Assembly (NCBI GenBank): GCA_963843465.1
Contig: CAWJKP010000002.1
Span: 1,686,360 to 1,750,359 of the forward strand
From: CAWJKP01 sp963843465
GTDB lineage: Bacteria; Planctomycetota; Planctomycetia; Pirellulales; Thermoguttaceae
Direction of reading: 5' to 3'
Length of the DNA stretch: 64,000 nucleotides
The notes beneath the pieces are model-generated. The model had not been told where the DNA came from. It saw only the letters and a list, made by a program, of their open reading frames with translations, and ran no database searches. Within the stretch, counting starts at the first letter, position 1; each line of letters begins with the position of its first letter. Position numbers and translations under genes: made by a program. Shown in pieces: positions 16,453 through 24,304 of the stretch.

Positions 16453-17035
16453 ATGAGCACAACAGAATCTTCGGCAACCGGCGCTCCAGATCCGACAACC
16501 TCCGCACCGGCCCCACCAAAACCAAAGCGATTCGGATTAAGCATCTACCAAGAGGGTAGGGAACTCGACCCAGACTTTGTTGCGAATGTTCGGCAGCTAG
16601 AGGCGCACTTCAAGCGGCGTGTTCTTGTGATGATCGACGCTTGGGCGTCCCGAGCATTCTACCCATCTACCCACTTTCAGCTTCGCTATCACAAGTCGCA
16701 ACTCGGTTCGGAGCCAATCGCGGTTTTGCTTGAGCGCTACGGGGGCATTGCAAGGCTAGCGTACAAGACCGCCAGCATGATTCGGCGTACCTGCGGAGCG
16801 TACTCAGTGATTGTCCCTGACGTTGCTCTCAGCGCTGCCACTTTGTTCTGCCTAGGGGCCGACATGATCTACCTTGGGGATGATGCGACGTTAGGTCCAC
16901 TTGATGCTCAGGTTCAGGATGATGATGTTGAGGAGGACGTGGTTTCCGCTCTCGACACGGTGCAGGCCGTCGAGCAATTGGAAGACTCGGCAATTGAGGT
17001 GGGCTGGAAAATGCTTCGGTATCTTCACGATCGCA
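16453..17035 (+). pseudogene. SDH-type Clp-fold serine protease, N-terminal part (split by IS)
   Basis: The N-terminal 194 residues belong to the SDH_sah (serine dehydrogenase proteinase-like) Clp-fold family. Signatures are GGIARLAYKTASMIRR, the nucleophile-type Ser in VALSAATLFCLGAD, and LGPLDAQ. A Ser/Pro/Thr-rich start precedes them. After LRYLHDR the frame runs into the IS256 element. Joining 17035 to 18487 restores one frame (LRYLHDRTGKKYN, then LLEPALHFA) of 334 residues. An in-frame ATG at 16396 is a possible alternative start. Confidence 0.85.
17028..17035. repeat. IS256 target-site duplication, left
   Basis: CGATCGCA is repeated exactly at 18479-18486. Eight bases is the normal duplication length for IS256-family insertions. 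Confidence 0.88.
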
Positions 17036-18478
17036 GGGCCTGTAAAGATTTCTGTGTCAGCTCTTCCGGGTGGGCTCAGGGAAGTTGCATCGGCAATCGA
17101 CCTTCAAAGAGGATGGCGAAATGATTCAGCGCCGCCTTCCAGTTTCGGATCGGCATCGTCCATTTCTTTGAGGCCTCGCGGATCGCCATGAACGTGATCT
17201 TCAGGGCCGACTCCTCGTTGGGATAAATCTTGCGGTTGCGGGTGAACTTGCGAATCACACTGTTGACGGATTCAATCGCATTCGTCGTGGCAATGGCCTT
17301 GCGGATCGGCGCGGGGAAGTCGAACAGCGTGATGATGTCGGTCCACTTCGCGCGCCACATCTTCACGATCGTCGGATACTTTTCCTCCCAGACTTGAGCG
17401 AAAGCGTTCAAGGCTTGCTCCGCCTCAATCAGCGTCGCGGCCTGATAGACCTTCTTCAGGTCGCGGGCCACCGCCTGGACGTCTTGGCTGTTGACGTAGC
17501 GCAGCGCGGCCCGCACGAGATGGACTACGCAGAGCTGGACCTTGGTCTGCGGATAGGCCGCGCGAATCGCCTCGGGAAAGCCGGCCAGGCCGTCGACGCA
17601 TGCCACGAAGATGTCGTTCAGGCCGCGGTTCTTCATGTCCGTCAACACCTGAAGCCAGAACTTGGCGCCTTCATTTTCGGCCAGCCACAGGCCGAGCAAT
17701 TCCTTCTTGCCCTGCAGATTCACGCCCAAGGCCACGTAGATCGTATGCTGCGAAACACGGCCGCTGGTGCCCCGCACATGCACCACGATCCCATCGAAGT
17801 AGACGATCGGCCAGACCGCCTCCAACGGCCGCGACCGCCAGGCCGTGACCTCTTCGTCCACGGCGTCGGTCACGCTGGAAATCAACATCGGCGACAGTTC
17901 CACGCCATAGAGCGTTTGCACCAACTCTTGGATGTCGCGCGTGCTCATGCCCTTGGCGTACAAGGCGAGAATCTTCTCGTCGAAGCCGGCCAACCGCCGC
18001 TCGTACTTGGGAATCAACAGCGGCTCGAACGTGCCGTTGCGATCGCGCGGCGTGTCGATCGTCATCTGTCCCGGCTCGCCTTGCACCGTCTTGGTCGAGC
18101 TGCCGTTGCGGCGATTGCGGCGGGCACGCTTCCCCTCTGGCGATGGTGCCTGCGCTGCCTCGGCCGCGGTCTCCGCGGTGCCGTCCTTCGCGGCGGCGGT
18201 CGCCGTGCCCCGGCCGCGCCTCGCGGCGACATCCTCGCTGAGATGAACGTCCATTTCGGCCTGGAGCATGCGTTCGATCATCGCTTTGGACATCAGACGC
18301 ATGACGTTGCTTAACTCCTGCTGAGTTGAAATGTTCCGGGCAAACTCCTTGGCAAACTCCGCCGCCTTATCACGTAACGTCGCATCCATGCTCCACGTCT
18401 CCTGCAAAAAATCTGTCCTTGACCAGTCTGAGGATAATACCTATCCTTCCAAGCTGACACAAGATTTCTTACAGGCCC
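17036..18478 (-). mobile_element. IS256-family insertion sequence
   Basis: An element of 1443 bp with imperfect terminal inverted repeats: left GGGCCTGTAAAGATTTCTGT, right (reverse complement) GGGCCTGTAAGAAATCTTGT. Both continue with GTCAGCT. It encodes one transposase on the minus strand and is flanked by an 8-bp duplication. It interrupts the SDH-type protease gene. It appears intact and so potentially active. Confidence 0.92.
17076..18389 (-). CDS. IS256-family (mutator-type) transposase
   Basis: A 437-residue DDE transposase. The catalytic acids are expected in VYFDGIVV (D), ACVDGLAGFPEA (D) and NAIESVNSVIRK (E). CVVHLVRAALRYV is the usual C/H signature of the family. A low-complexity Ala/Arg linker lies near residues 65-100. 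The ATG at 18389 has AGGAG nearby and is preferred over the TTG at 18407. Full length for the family. Confidence 0.95.
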   Translation of the reverse strand: MDATLRDKAAEFAKEFARNISTQQELSNVMRLMSKAMIERMLQAEMDVHLSEDVAARRGRGTATAAAKDGTAETAAEAAQAPSPEGKRARRNRRNGSSTKTVQGEPGQMTIDTPRDRNGTFEPLLIPKYERRLAGFDEKILALYAKGMSTRDIQELVQTLYGVELSPMLISSVTDAVDEEVTAWRSRPLEAVWPIVYFDGIVVHVRGTSGRVSQHTIYVALGVNLQGKKELLGLWLAENEGAKFWLQVLTDMKNRGLNDIFVACVDGLAGFPEAIRAAYPQTKVQLCVVHLVRAALRYVNSQDVQAVARDLKKVYQAATLIEAEQALNAFAQVWEEKYPTIVKMWRAKWTDIITLFDFPAPIRKAIATTNAIESVNSVIRKFTRNRKIYPNEESALKITFMAIREASKKWTMPIRNWKAALNHFAILFEGRLPMQLP

Positions 18479-18486
18479 CGATCGCA

Positions 18487-18908
18487 CCGGAAAGAAATAC
18501 AATTTGTTGCTGGAGCCAGCCCTTCACTTTGCGTCAGAAATTACCCAGCCTCTCTTTAACAAAATCGACGCGATACGCTATTCTAGGCAATCGCGAAACT
18601 TAAAGGAGGCTCAAGATTATGCGGAACGCCTTTTGCAGCCGAAGTATTCTGAAAAGGCAGCAAGGGCGATCGCAAAGGATCTTGTTACTCGTTACGCAAC
18701 CCATGACTTCGTAATTGACCAAGTGGAGGCGGGCAAGATAGGCAAGATACTAGATGAAGGCGGCCGGGAATCGGAAGCGGCCGGCTTGACAATCTCGCAG
18801 GACATGCCCCCAGAGATTCGGGGATGTCTCGACTGGTTGGCATTGAATTGTTTTAAGTCTTGGGGAGTTGGATTTGTCGAGGAAATCCCAGATAAGGCGA
18901 CACCATAA
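18487..18908 (+). pseudogene. SDH-type Clp-fold serine protease, C-terminal part
   Basis: The remaining 140 codons of the interrupted gene: LLEPALHFASEITQPLF, then KEAQDYAERLL and YATHDFVIDQVEAGKIG, typical of the C-terminal half of this family. The TAA overlaps the ATG of the next small gene (TAATG), showing that they were translated as a pair before the IS insertion. Confidence 0.85.
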
Positions 18909-19090
18909 TGAGCGATGCCAAAAAGTACATTGGTGACATCGGCGCAAGCCGTAAGACTACCGAGAAGTCCTATATTGACATTTCGCGGGAAACACCGCGA
19001 GTACGTGACATGGAACCACCTTCCAAAGAACCGGCAGACCGGAAGTGCATTCGCCACGACCGGTCAGAGGGAGGTCCGGCCGAGAAGTAA
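18908..19090 (+). CDS. small hypothetical protein coupled to the protease gene
   Basis: A 60-residue, charged, probably soluble peptide. The start codon overlaps the stop of the protease gene (TAATG), a common sign of coupling. No family is recognised. It may be a partner of the protease, but nothing in the sequence proves this. Confidence 0.5.
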   Translation: MSDAKKYIGDIGASRKTTEKSYIDISRETPRVRDMEPPSKEPADRKCIRHDRSEGGPAEK

Positions 19091-19092
19091 AC

Positions 19093-19182
19093 GGTAGGGG
19101 CGGGGATCGAACCCGCGCCGGGCTGGACTTTGGCGGGTCGCCCGGACTGCCGATTATAAGTCGGCTGCTTTCGCCATGTTCG
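19093..19182 (-). other. tRNA-like fragment, anticodon-loop TAT
   Basis: The minus strand holds a perfect T arm (GCGGG-TTCGATC-CCCGC, 19116-19100) and a 3' acceptor strand CCCTACC (19099-19093). A 5-bp anticodon stem GCCGA/TCGGC encloses the loop CTTATAA (19165-19149), and a long GC-rich variable region can fold (CCGGGC/GCCCGG). No matching 5' acceptor GGTAGGG and no normal D arm are found upstream. It is therefore a broken or rearranged tRNA, perhaps a past attachment site. Confidence 0.45.
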
Positions 19183-19334
19183 CCGCATACTACAACTTCT
19201 GTTGGCGGACCCGGAAGCCCGGCAAGAGCGGGAAGCGCCGGCCACCGGCCGCCATGATGGCCAAGCTGACCGACCATCTTTGGAACTTTGACGAGCTTTT
19301 CGAGGCGGTTCTACAGCCAGCAACACAATCTTGA
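19176..19334 (+). pseudogene. IS1-type transposase, C-terminal remnant
   Basis: A 52-residue open frame (AAYYNFCWRTRK ... MMAKLTDHLWNFDELFEAV) resembling the end of IS1-like transposases, which carry a YNFCR-x-H ... PAMAAGLTDHVW signature. The rest of the transposase is absent. IS1-family elements make 8-9-bp duplications, which fits the 8-bp duplication around the whole unit. Confidence 0.55.
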
Positions 19335-19502
19335 CCCACTGTTGACAAGCATGGTGGGGTTGCTTGCCTCATCAGTATTACATTATACCTAGGAAATTCC
19401 CTTATGTGCGCGAATTTTGTTAAAGCCTTACAACGTAAATAGTTATGACATATAGAGCCATCGGTCTCGGCAAAAATCCGTATTGACGCGCGAACAAAGT
19501 TA

Positions 19503-19530
19503 TTGACAATGCCGTCTCTTGAACGATAAT
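19503..19530 (+). promoter_or_regulatory. sigma-70 promoter of the NYN gene
   Basis: TTGACA (19503-19508) and GATAAT (19525-19530) are spaced by 16 bases, in an AT-rich stretch (19335-19540) that otherwise shows no gene. The predicted start near 19537 gives a leader of about 90 bases. Confidence 0.6.
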
Positions 19531-19571
19531 TCGGATGTGTGAGTACGACTCCCCGCTCCTAGAGGGCGGTT

Positions 19572-19602
19572 GGCCGGCCTAGATGGCCGGCTCTTTTTTG
19601 CG
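19572..19602 (+). terminator. rho-independent terminator in the NYN leader
   Basis: GCCGGCC pairs with GGCCGGC around a TAGAT loop, followed by TCTTTTTT. It lies between the promoter and the start codon of the NYN gene, so it either attenuates that gene or ends a short RNA of about 65 bases. Confidence 0.7.
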
Positions 19603-19627
19603 CACCCTGAAACACGGAGTGTCTAAC

Positions 19628-20281
19628 ATGTCGGAAGTCGTGCCAGAAGTCGAAGAAAAGAAACGGTCAATCGTATACGTCGATGGATTCAATTTCTACT
19701 ACGGTGCGCTGAAGGGCGGCCCCAACAAGTGGCTTAACCTTGAGCGATTTTTTTGCCGACTTCGACAGGGCGATCAGATCCAAAGGATTCGGTATTTCAC
19801 GGCTCGAATCACGGGATCGCACGCCCCCAATCAGGAGGAATACTTACTGGCCCTTACGACCCTACCGTTGGTTGATATTATTCTGGGCAAGTTCAAGCGA
19901 AAACAGATTGCGTGCAACGTGCCTGCATGTCCCAACCCGGGGCGTAGAATTTTCTCGACCCAGGAAGAAAAGCGAACTGATGTAAACATCGCCATTTGGA
20001 TGCTTCACGATGCGCAGCGAAATCTCTGTGATCGCTTAGTGCTGGTAAGCGGAGATTCAGACCTAGTTCCTGTAATTCGCATGATTAAAGACCGTTTCCC
20101 GGAAAAGGAAATCGTCGTCTACGTCCCCGCTCGGACAGAGATTAGGGGATCGGCGATTGAATTGCGAGCGGAAGCCCACAAGCACAAAACGCTTCCGCTC
20201 GACCTTTTGTCAAAATCGCAGTTTCCAGCCTCCGTGGTCTTAGATGGTGGCCGCACGGCAACAAAGCCTGCAACTTGGTGA
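19628..20281 (+). CDS. NYN-domain protein (PIN-like nuclease fold)
   Basis: A 217-residue protein of the NYN/LabA-like family. Acidic active-site motifs are visible: YVDGFNFYYG near the start, KRTDVNIAIWMLHDA in the middle, and LVSGDSDLVPVI. They correspond to the metal-binding Asp residues of PIN-like RNases. A CxxxCxNPGRR stretch may bind metal. The ATG at 19628 with GGAG upstream is preferred to 19583, which lies in the terminator hairpin. It is the right-hand cargo gene of the mobile unit. Confidence 0.85.
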   Translation: MSEVVPEVEEKKRSIVYVDGFNFYYGALKGGPNKWLNLERFFCRLRQGDQIQRIRYFTARITGSHAPNQEEYLLALTTLPLVDIILGKFKRKQIACNVPACPNPGRRIFSTQEEKRTDVNIAIWMLHDAQRNLCDRLVLVSGDSDLVPVIRMIKDRFPEKEIVVYVPARTEIRGSAIELRAEAHKHKTLPLDLLSKSQFPASVVLDGGRTATKPATW

Positions 20282-20333
20282 CGGCCACCTTTCTAGCACT
20301 TCGGACTTGCCCATCTTACCACCCGTTCCGGCA

Positions 20334-20354
20334 ACACACTCTTAGGACACTACC
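20334..20354 (-). repeat. right terminal inverted repeat
   Basis: The reverse complement begins GGTAGTGTCCTAAGAG, the partner of 16288-16308. The 8-bp duplication CCCCGCAG follows at 20355-20362. Confidence 0.8.
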
Positions 20355-20362
20355 CCCCGCAG

Positions 20363-20647
20363 GTGATGCTATGGGTGCCCATTTTTGCTGGGCGAGCGCA
20401 GCGAGACAGCAAGCACGTTCGCCGGCAAATCATGCCCTCGACAAGTGTGGGCATGGCACCCATTCTTTCAGAATTACGCAATATACAAGCCGCTATTTCT
20501 GTCGCACCACGCCGGAAGTGTCTTCCTGCATCTCCTATTTACCCTAGATTCTCTTGACCAGCCTGGGAAACTTGTCAATAATCCAACGCTTGAACATTTC
20601 GGGCCTGACCAGCACGTTCTAACGCACCACCCCGTTGGAAGCCAAGC
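20363..20647. other. gene-free stretch with a nested hairpin
   Basis: ATGGGTGCC (20371-20379) pairs with GGCACCCAT (20455-20463) and encloses CATGCCC/GGGCATG (20431-20437, 20449-20455). It looks like a palindromic repeat element. Nothing else is recognised before the lipoprotein gene. Confidence 0.6.
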
Positions 20648-21268
20648 ATGGACCGCATCGCTCCCCCGGCTACCGGATTGACCGCTTGGTTCACGGGACT
20701 CCTGGGATCAATGGCGCTGGTCGTCGCCGGCTGCGTATCGCCTTACTCGCCCTATTACCATACTGATGAGGGGGCTGTTGCGGGCGGACTCTTGGGCGCT
20801 GGAACCGGGGCCATTGTCGGGCACGCCTTGGGCAACACGGGAGCCGGCGCGCTGGTGGGGGCGGGCGTGGGGGTGCTGGGCGGGGCTACCGTCGGGTCGG
20901 GCATCGACGAGTCGGAGGCCCGCAACCGCGCGCTGATCGAGGCCCGGCTGGGTCGCCAGCTCGCCGCCGGCGCGGTCAGTCCCGAAGACGTGGTGGCGAT
21001 GTCCCGGGCGGGAGTGAATGAGGAAGTGATTATCAACCAGATCCGCGCCCACGGCGTGAGCCGGCCGCTGGCGACCGGCGACCTGATCGCCTTGCAGCAG
21101 CAAGGAGTCACTCCCCGGGTGATCGAAGTGATGCAGCAATCGCTCTCGGCCCAGGTGCAGCCCGTGGTCTACCCCTACGATCCCTACGCCTATCCGGGCT
21201 ACTACTATCGCCCCTACGACTATTATTACCCGCCACCCGCGGTCGGGTTTGGCGTGCGGATCCGCTGA
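20648..21268 (+). CDS. glycine-zipper lipoprotein
   Basis: A 206-residue protein. It has a signal peptide with lipobox VVAGC (Cys about residue 34), then a Gly-zipper (AVAGGLLGAGTGAIVGHALG ... GAGVGVLGGATVGSG). A helical region (SPEDVVAMSRAGVNEEVI) and a Tyr/Pro-rich tail (YPGYYYRPYDYYYPPP) follow. Such proteins sit in the outer envelope, but the function is unknown. It converges with the CbiA-like gene, with only one base between the stops. Confidence 0.82.
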   Translation: MDRIAPPATGLTAWFTGLLGSMALVVAGCVSPYSPYYHTDEGAVAGGLLGAGTGAIVGHALGNTGAGALVGAGVGVLGGATVGSGIDESEARNRALIEARLGRQLAAGAVSPEDVVAMSRAGVNEEVIINQIRAHGVSRPLATGDLIALQQQGVTPRVIEVMQQSLSAQVQPVVYPYDPYAYPGYYYRPYDYYYPPPAVGFGVRIR

Positions 21269-21269
21269 G

Positions 21270-22616
21270 TCACCCCGTCAACGTCCACAGATCGGAAGAA
21301 CCGAGCTCGGGCAGTTGAGGATAGAAGAAGCGGCGGAGGAAGTCAGGCTGGGCGGCGAAATTGAGGTGCAGCAGGCTGCCCACCGCCTGGAAGGGCCCAA
21401 GGATCGCGCGGGCGTAGTCGGGCTGGGCCACGGAGCCATGCAGGTCGCCGATCGGCTCCAACTCCCAGTGCGAGTTGAGATAACCTCGCAGTCGTTCGCC
21501 CTCGGCCGCCAGCCAGTTCGGTCGCGCCAGGGTGACTTCGATCGGCCGCGGCGGCGAGGGTGAGCGTGTCAACCGCGCGGTGGCCGGGATAATCCCCACC
21601 ATTCGTTTCAAGACGCCGTCCAGCGACTCCATCTGCTGGCAGAGGTAGGCCAATCCGCCGCCCTCGGCGTAGATCCGCCGGCCGGCGCGGAGGTGATTCC
21701 GCAAGGCTGCTTTCATGCAATGGTTCTCCGACAGCGCCGCCGCGTAGCGCTCCGGCTGGCCACAGCCGAGATAGACGATGTCGGTCCCCGCCGGCAGACT
21801 CTCTTCTCGCAGCGGAGAGAAGTCGACCACCGATGCGCCCCGCAGCTCCAGCCAGTCGAGCGTGTCGGGGAAGTAGCAGTTGAAGGCTTCGTCGTAGGCC
21901 ACCGCAAGGCTCAGCCGCGAGGGCCTGGGCTCCGGGCAGGGTTGCTGCAAGGTGACGTTGGCCATCTCCCAACGGCTGGCGATCTCCAGCAGCCGCTCCA
22001 CCTGCCAGTAGCGCATGAACTGGTCGCCCAACTCCCGGCAAGTCTCCGGCGACAACCGCCCGCCCCGGGCCACCGCGCCGAGCTGATCCGTTAAGCGCGG
22101 CGAGCGATCCAAGGCCCCGATCACCGGCACGTCCCAGAGCGACTCCAGGTCCGTTCTCAGCCGCACCAATTGCTCCACGTCGGCGACCTGGTCCAGCAAC
22201 AGGCCCTCGGCCTTGGGCTTCTGCGGCAGCCGGCAGTGGCAGAGCTTCGCGGCGTCCAAGACCACCAGCCGGGGCAAGCTCAACCACTCGCAGAGCGTTT
22301 CCAGCTTGCCGCCGCCGTCGTCTACGGCCATCGCCGGCTCGAATTGCCCTTCGACGATCGCCAAGTCGGCCGCGTGCGCGCCGCGGAGGAAGATGTCGCG
22401 GCACATCTCCGCCGACATCAGCCAACTGTCCAGGTGCCGCGGCGTCAGTCCGCTGACCGCCGCCGCTGCCTGTCGGGCGGGAAAGCAGGCACGCGAGTGG
22501 AAGCTCTGAACTTGCAGGCTGCTGCGTCGCAGGGCCTCCATCAAGGCCCACACAATGGGTTCCGGATCCGCGTCGGGCTGAATCGTCCCAACCGCGACCC
22601 GCGACACTCGTGCCAT
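21270..22616 (-). CDS. CbiA/CobB-like protein lacking catalytic residues
   Basis: A 448-residue protein with the two-domain layout of cobyrinate a,c-diamide synthase: an N-terminal P-loop-type domain (VVLDAAKLCHC, PVIGALDR) and a C-terminal class-I glutamine amidotransferase-like domain (FSPLREESLP, IYAEGGGLAYL). The P-loop at the N-terminus is absent (VAVGTIQPDADPEP), and the nucleophile Cys expected in YAECGG is Gly. It probably does not use glutamine and may not bind ATP normally. No other cobalamin genes are nearby. Confidence 0.75.
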   Translation of the reverse strand: MARVSRVAVGTIQPDADPEPIVWALMEALRRSSLQVQSFHSRACFPARQAAAAVSGLTPRHLDSWLMSAEMCRDIFLRGAHAADLAIVEGQFEPAMAVDDGGGKLETLCEWLSLPRLVVLDAAKLCHCRLPQKPKAEGLLLDQVADVEQLVRLRTDLESLWDVPVIGALDRSPRLTDQLGAVARGGRLSPETCRELGDQFMRYWQVERLLEIASRWEMANVTLQQPCPEPRPSRLSLAVAYDEAFNCYFPDTLDWLELRGASVVDFSPLREESLPAGTDIVYLGCGQPERYAAALSENHCMKAALRNHLRAGRRIYAEGGGLAYLCQQMESLDGVLKRMVGIIPATARLTRSPSPPRPIEVTLARPNWLAAEGERLRGYLNSHWELEPIGDLHGSVAQPDYARAILGPFQAVGSLLHLNFAAQPDFLRRFFYPQLPELGSSDLWTLTG

Positions 22617-22743
22617 ATTCGATGGTGTGCTGGTTCTTGGGCCAAGGAAGGCAACGATGCATTGTTAGGGCCGACCTCTGGGGAGTCAAGCGTTACGGGT
22701 GGCCTTCCCGACTCGGGGAGGGCTAGTCGCCACACCGAACGAG

Positions 22744-22772
22744 TTGACAAAAGTCGCCGCCTTTGATAGTTT
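22744..22772 (+). promoter_or_regulatory. sigma-70-like promoter of rnc
   Basis: TTGACA (22744-22749) and TAGTTT (22767-22772) with a 17-base spacer, 48 bases before the rnc start codon. Confidence 0.6.
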
Positions 22773-22819
22773 AAGGTGGATTGTCGTTCCCCGCGCTCGT
22801 TCTCCGAGGCCCTCACATC

Positions 22820-23557
22820 ATGGCACTGGATGCCGGATCGAGTCTGGATCGCGACTTGTCGACCCTCTTGGATACCTGTGAACGCCGAATCGGCTACTGC
22901 TTCCGTGACAAGGGCCTCCTTCGGTCCGCCCTGACCCATGCTTCGGGAGCGGAGCACCGTTTGGCCTCCAACGAACGTTTGGAGTTCCTCGGGGATGCCA
23001 TCCTGGGGGCAGTCGTCTGCGAACAGCTCTACCGCCAGTATCCCGATTTTCTCGAAGGCGACCTGACCAAGCTCAAGTCGATCGTCGTCAGCCGCCAGAC
23101 CTGTGCACGCATCAGCGAAGCCCTGGGGATGCAGGAGTTCTTGATCCTCGGCAAAGGCATGACGACCAGTCCCTCCGTGCCCCCCTCGCTTCTGGCCAAC
23201 GTCTTCGAGTCGCTGATCGCCGGTATTTACCTCGACGGCGGGGACGCTGCGGCGCGGGAGTTCATCTCGCGGTACATCTGTCCCGAGATCGACCTGGCGG
23301 CAGGCGGCGAGCTGGGCGGCAACTACAAGTCGCTGCTCCAGCAGTTGGCGCAGCGGGAGTACGGCACCACGCCCAGCTACCAGTTGCTCGACGAGAAGGG
23401 GCCCGACCATAGCAAGTGTTTCAAGATCTCCGCCCAGATCGGCTCCAACCGCTTCCAGGCCGCCTGGGGCCGCAACAAGAAAGAAGCCGAGCAGCGGGCC
23501 GCTCGCAACGCGCTGAGCGAGTTGAACCACGAAGCGCCACCCTTCCCCTCGGACTGA
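22820..23557 (+). CDS. rnc: ribonuclease III
   Basis: A 245-residue double-strand-specific RNase that matures rRNA and mRNA. The RNase III signature ERLEFLGDAILG carries the catalytic Glu and Asp, with a second acidic pair in NVFESLIAGIYLDGG. A C-terminal double-stranded-RNA-binding domain (NYKSLLQQLAQ ... GRNKKEAEQRAARNALSEL) follows. The ATG at 22820 fits the family start; a TTG at 22781 would add 13 residues. Single gene with its own promoter. Confidence 0.95.
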   Translation: MALDAGSSLDRDLSTLLDTCERRIGYCFRDKGLLRSALTHASGAEHRLASNERLEFLGDAILGAVVCEQLYRQYPDFLEGDLTKLKSIVVSRQTCARISEALGMQEFLILGKGMTTSPSVPPSLLANVFESLIAGIYLDGGDAAAREFISRYICPEIDLAAGGELGGNYKSLLQQLAQREYGTTPSYQLLDEKGPDHSKCFKISAQIGSNRFQAAWGRNKKEAEQRAARNALSELNHEAPPFPSD

Positions 23558-23564
23558 ATCGCCG

Positions 23565-23628
23565 TAGGTTATGCTTCAGCATAACGCCGTACCCAATGAG
23601 GCGTTATGTTATGCTGAAGCATAACCTA
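23565..23628. repeat. TAGGTTATGCTTCAGCATAAC palindromic repeat
   Basis: TAGGTTATGCTTCAGC at the left and GCTGAAGCATAACCTA at the right are reverse complements around a GTACCCAATGA-type centre. The right arm carries a 5-base duplication (ATAAC). It lies between rnc and the next gene's ribosome site. A related short hairpin GTTATGC/GCATAAC is at 32219-32241. Confidence 0.75.
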
Positions 23629-23642
23629 CTAAGGAGACTCGC

Positions 23643-24302
23643 ATGGCCCGGTACGAAGTTTCCCTGATCCAACGGCCTCAAGGGTGGCACCCGGCCGGAC
23701 CGGACGACGTCCCGGCGGAACTCGGCCGGCCGCTGGCGGTGCTCGGCCAGGCGGACAACGTCTTCACCGCGGTCCGCCAGGCGATCGAGTACAACCAGGC
23801 CGCCGATCGCGAGAAGACCCAGCGTTGGGCGGTGGTCGTCGAGCCGGGGATGCTCGGCCGCTATTGGCGTAGTGCCCGCCTCTGCACGCCGCTGGCCTAC
23901 AAGGTGGCCGCCATCTGGTGGCCGACCGGCTGGGAGCCGCAGTCGCCGATCGACGTTCCCAATTGCGTCTGGCGGGCCCAGGGCGAGATGGACCAGGAGC
24001 CCCTCGCCTACCCGCAAGCCCTGGCCATGATCCGCGGACTGAACCAACAGAGCATGGATCACGCGACCGCGATGTGGTACGTGATCATTGCCGTGGAGAA
24101 CGAGTCCATCTCCCAGACCGTCTCCTTCGATCCGGCGGGAACGGAAACCACGGTCCAGGTCCGCCGGCTGCACGTCGTCCGTCCGGAGAGCGGCGGTAAA
24201 GGCGACTGCTCTCACTGCCCGGCCCACGGCTTCGAGTGCGCCAAGGAGGACTGGCTCAGCGTCGAACAGACCATCGCTACGACGGAGACCCGCCGCTCGT
24301 AG
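23643..24302 (+). CDS. hypothetical protein with C-terminal Cys cluster
   Basis: A protein of 219 residues, starting at an ATG with a strong AAGGAG 7 bases upstream. No signal peptide or membrane helix is seen. The C-terminus holds CSHCPAHGFEC, a possible metal site. The mid-region (YWRSARLCTPLAYKVAAIWWP) is distinctive, but I recognise no family. Confidence 0.72.
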   Translation: MARYEVSLIQRPQGWHPAGPDDVPAELGRPLAVLGQADNVFTAVRQAIEYNQAADREKTQRWAVVVEPGMLGRYWRSARLCTPLAYKVAAIWWPTGWEPQSPIDVPNCVWRAQGEMDQEPLAYPQALAMIRGLNQQSMDHATAMWYVIIAVENESISQTVSFDPAGTETTVQVRRLHVVRPESGGKGDCSHCPAHGFECAKEDWLSVEQTIATTETRRS

Positions 24303-24304
24303 TT

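Larger units (their letters stand above)
16288..20354. mobile_element. 4.07-kb inverted-repeat-bounded mobile unit
   Basis: Its ends are 21-bp inverted repeats that begin GGTAGTGTCCTA and match at 19 of 21 positions. They are flanked by an identical 8-bp direct repeat CCCCGCAG (16280-16287 and 20355-20362). Inside are a Clp-fold protease gene, a 60-residue gene, a tRNA-like fragment, an IS1-type transposase C-terminus and a NYN gene. The only complete transposase belongs to an IS256 element nested inside. The unit has lower GC content and codon use unlike its surroundings. It was probably moved in trans or by a transposase since lost. Confidence 0.8.

Noticed and set aside
18911..19090. The 60-residue gene as a known antitoxin
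   Set aside because: No antitoxin fold or motif is visible; it is left as hypothetical, although coupling to the protease gene is real.
19093..19182. A complete tRNA-Ile(UAU) gene
   Set aside because: The 5' acceptor half and D arm are missing, so only a tRNA-like fragment is claimed.
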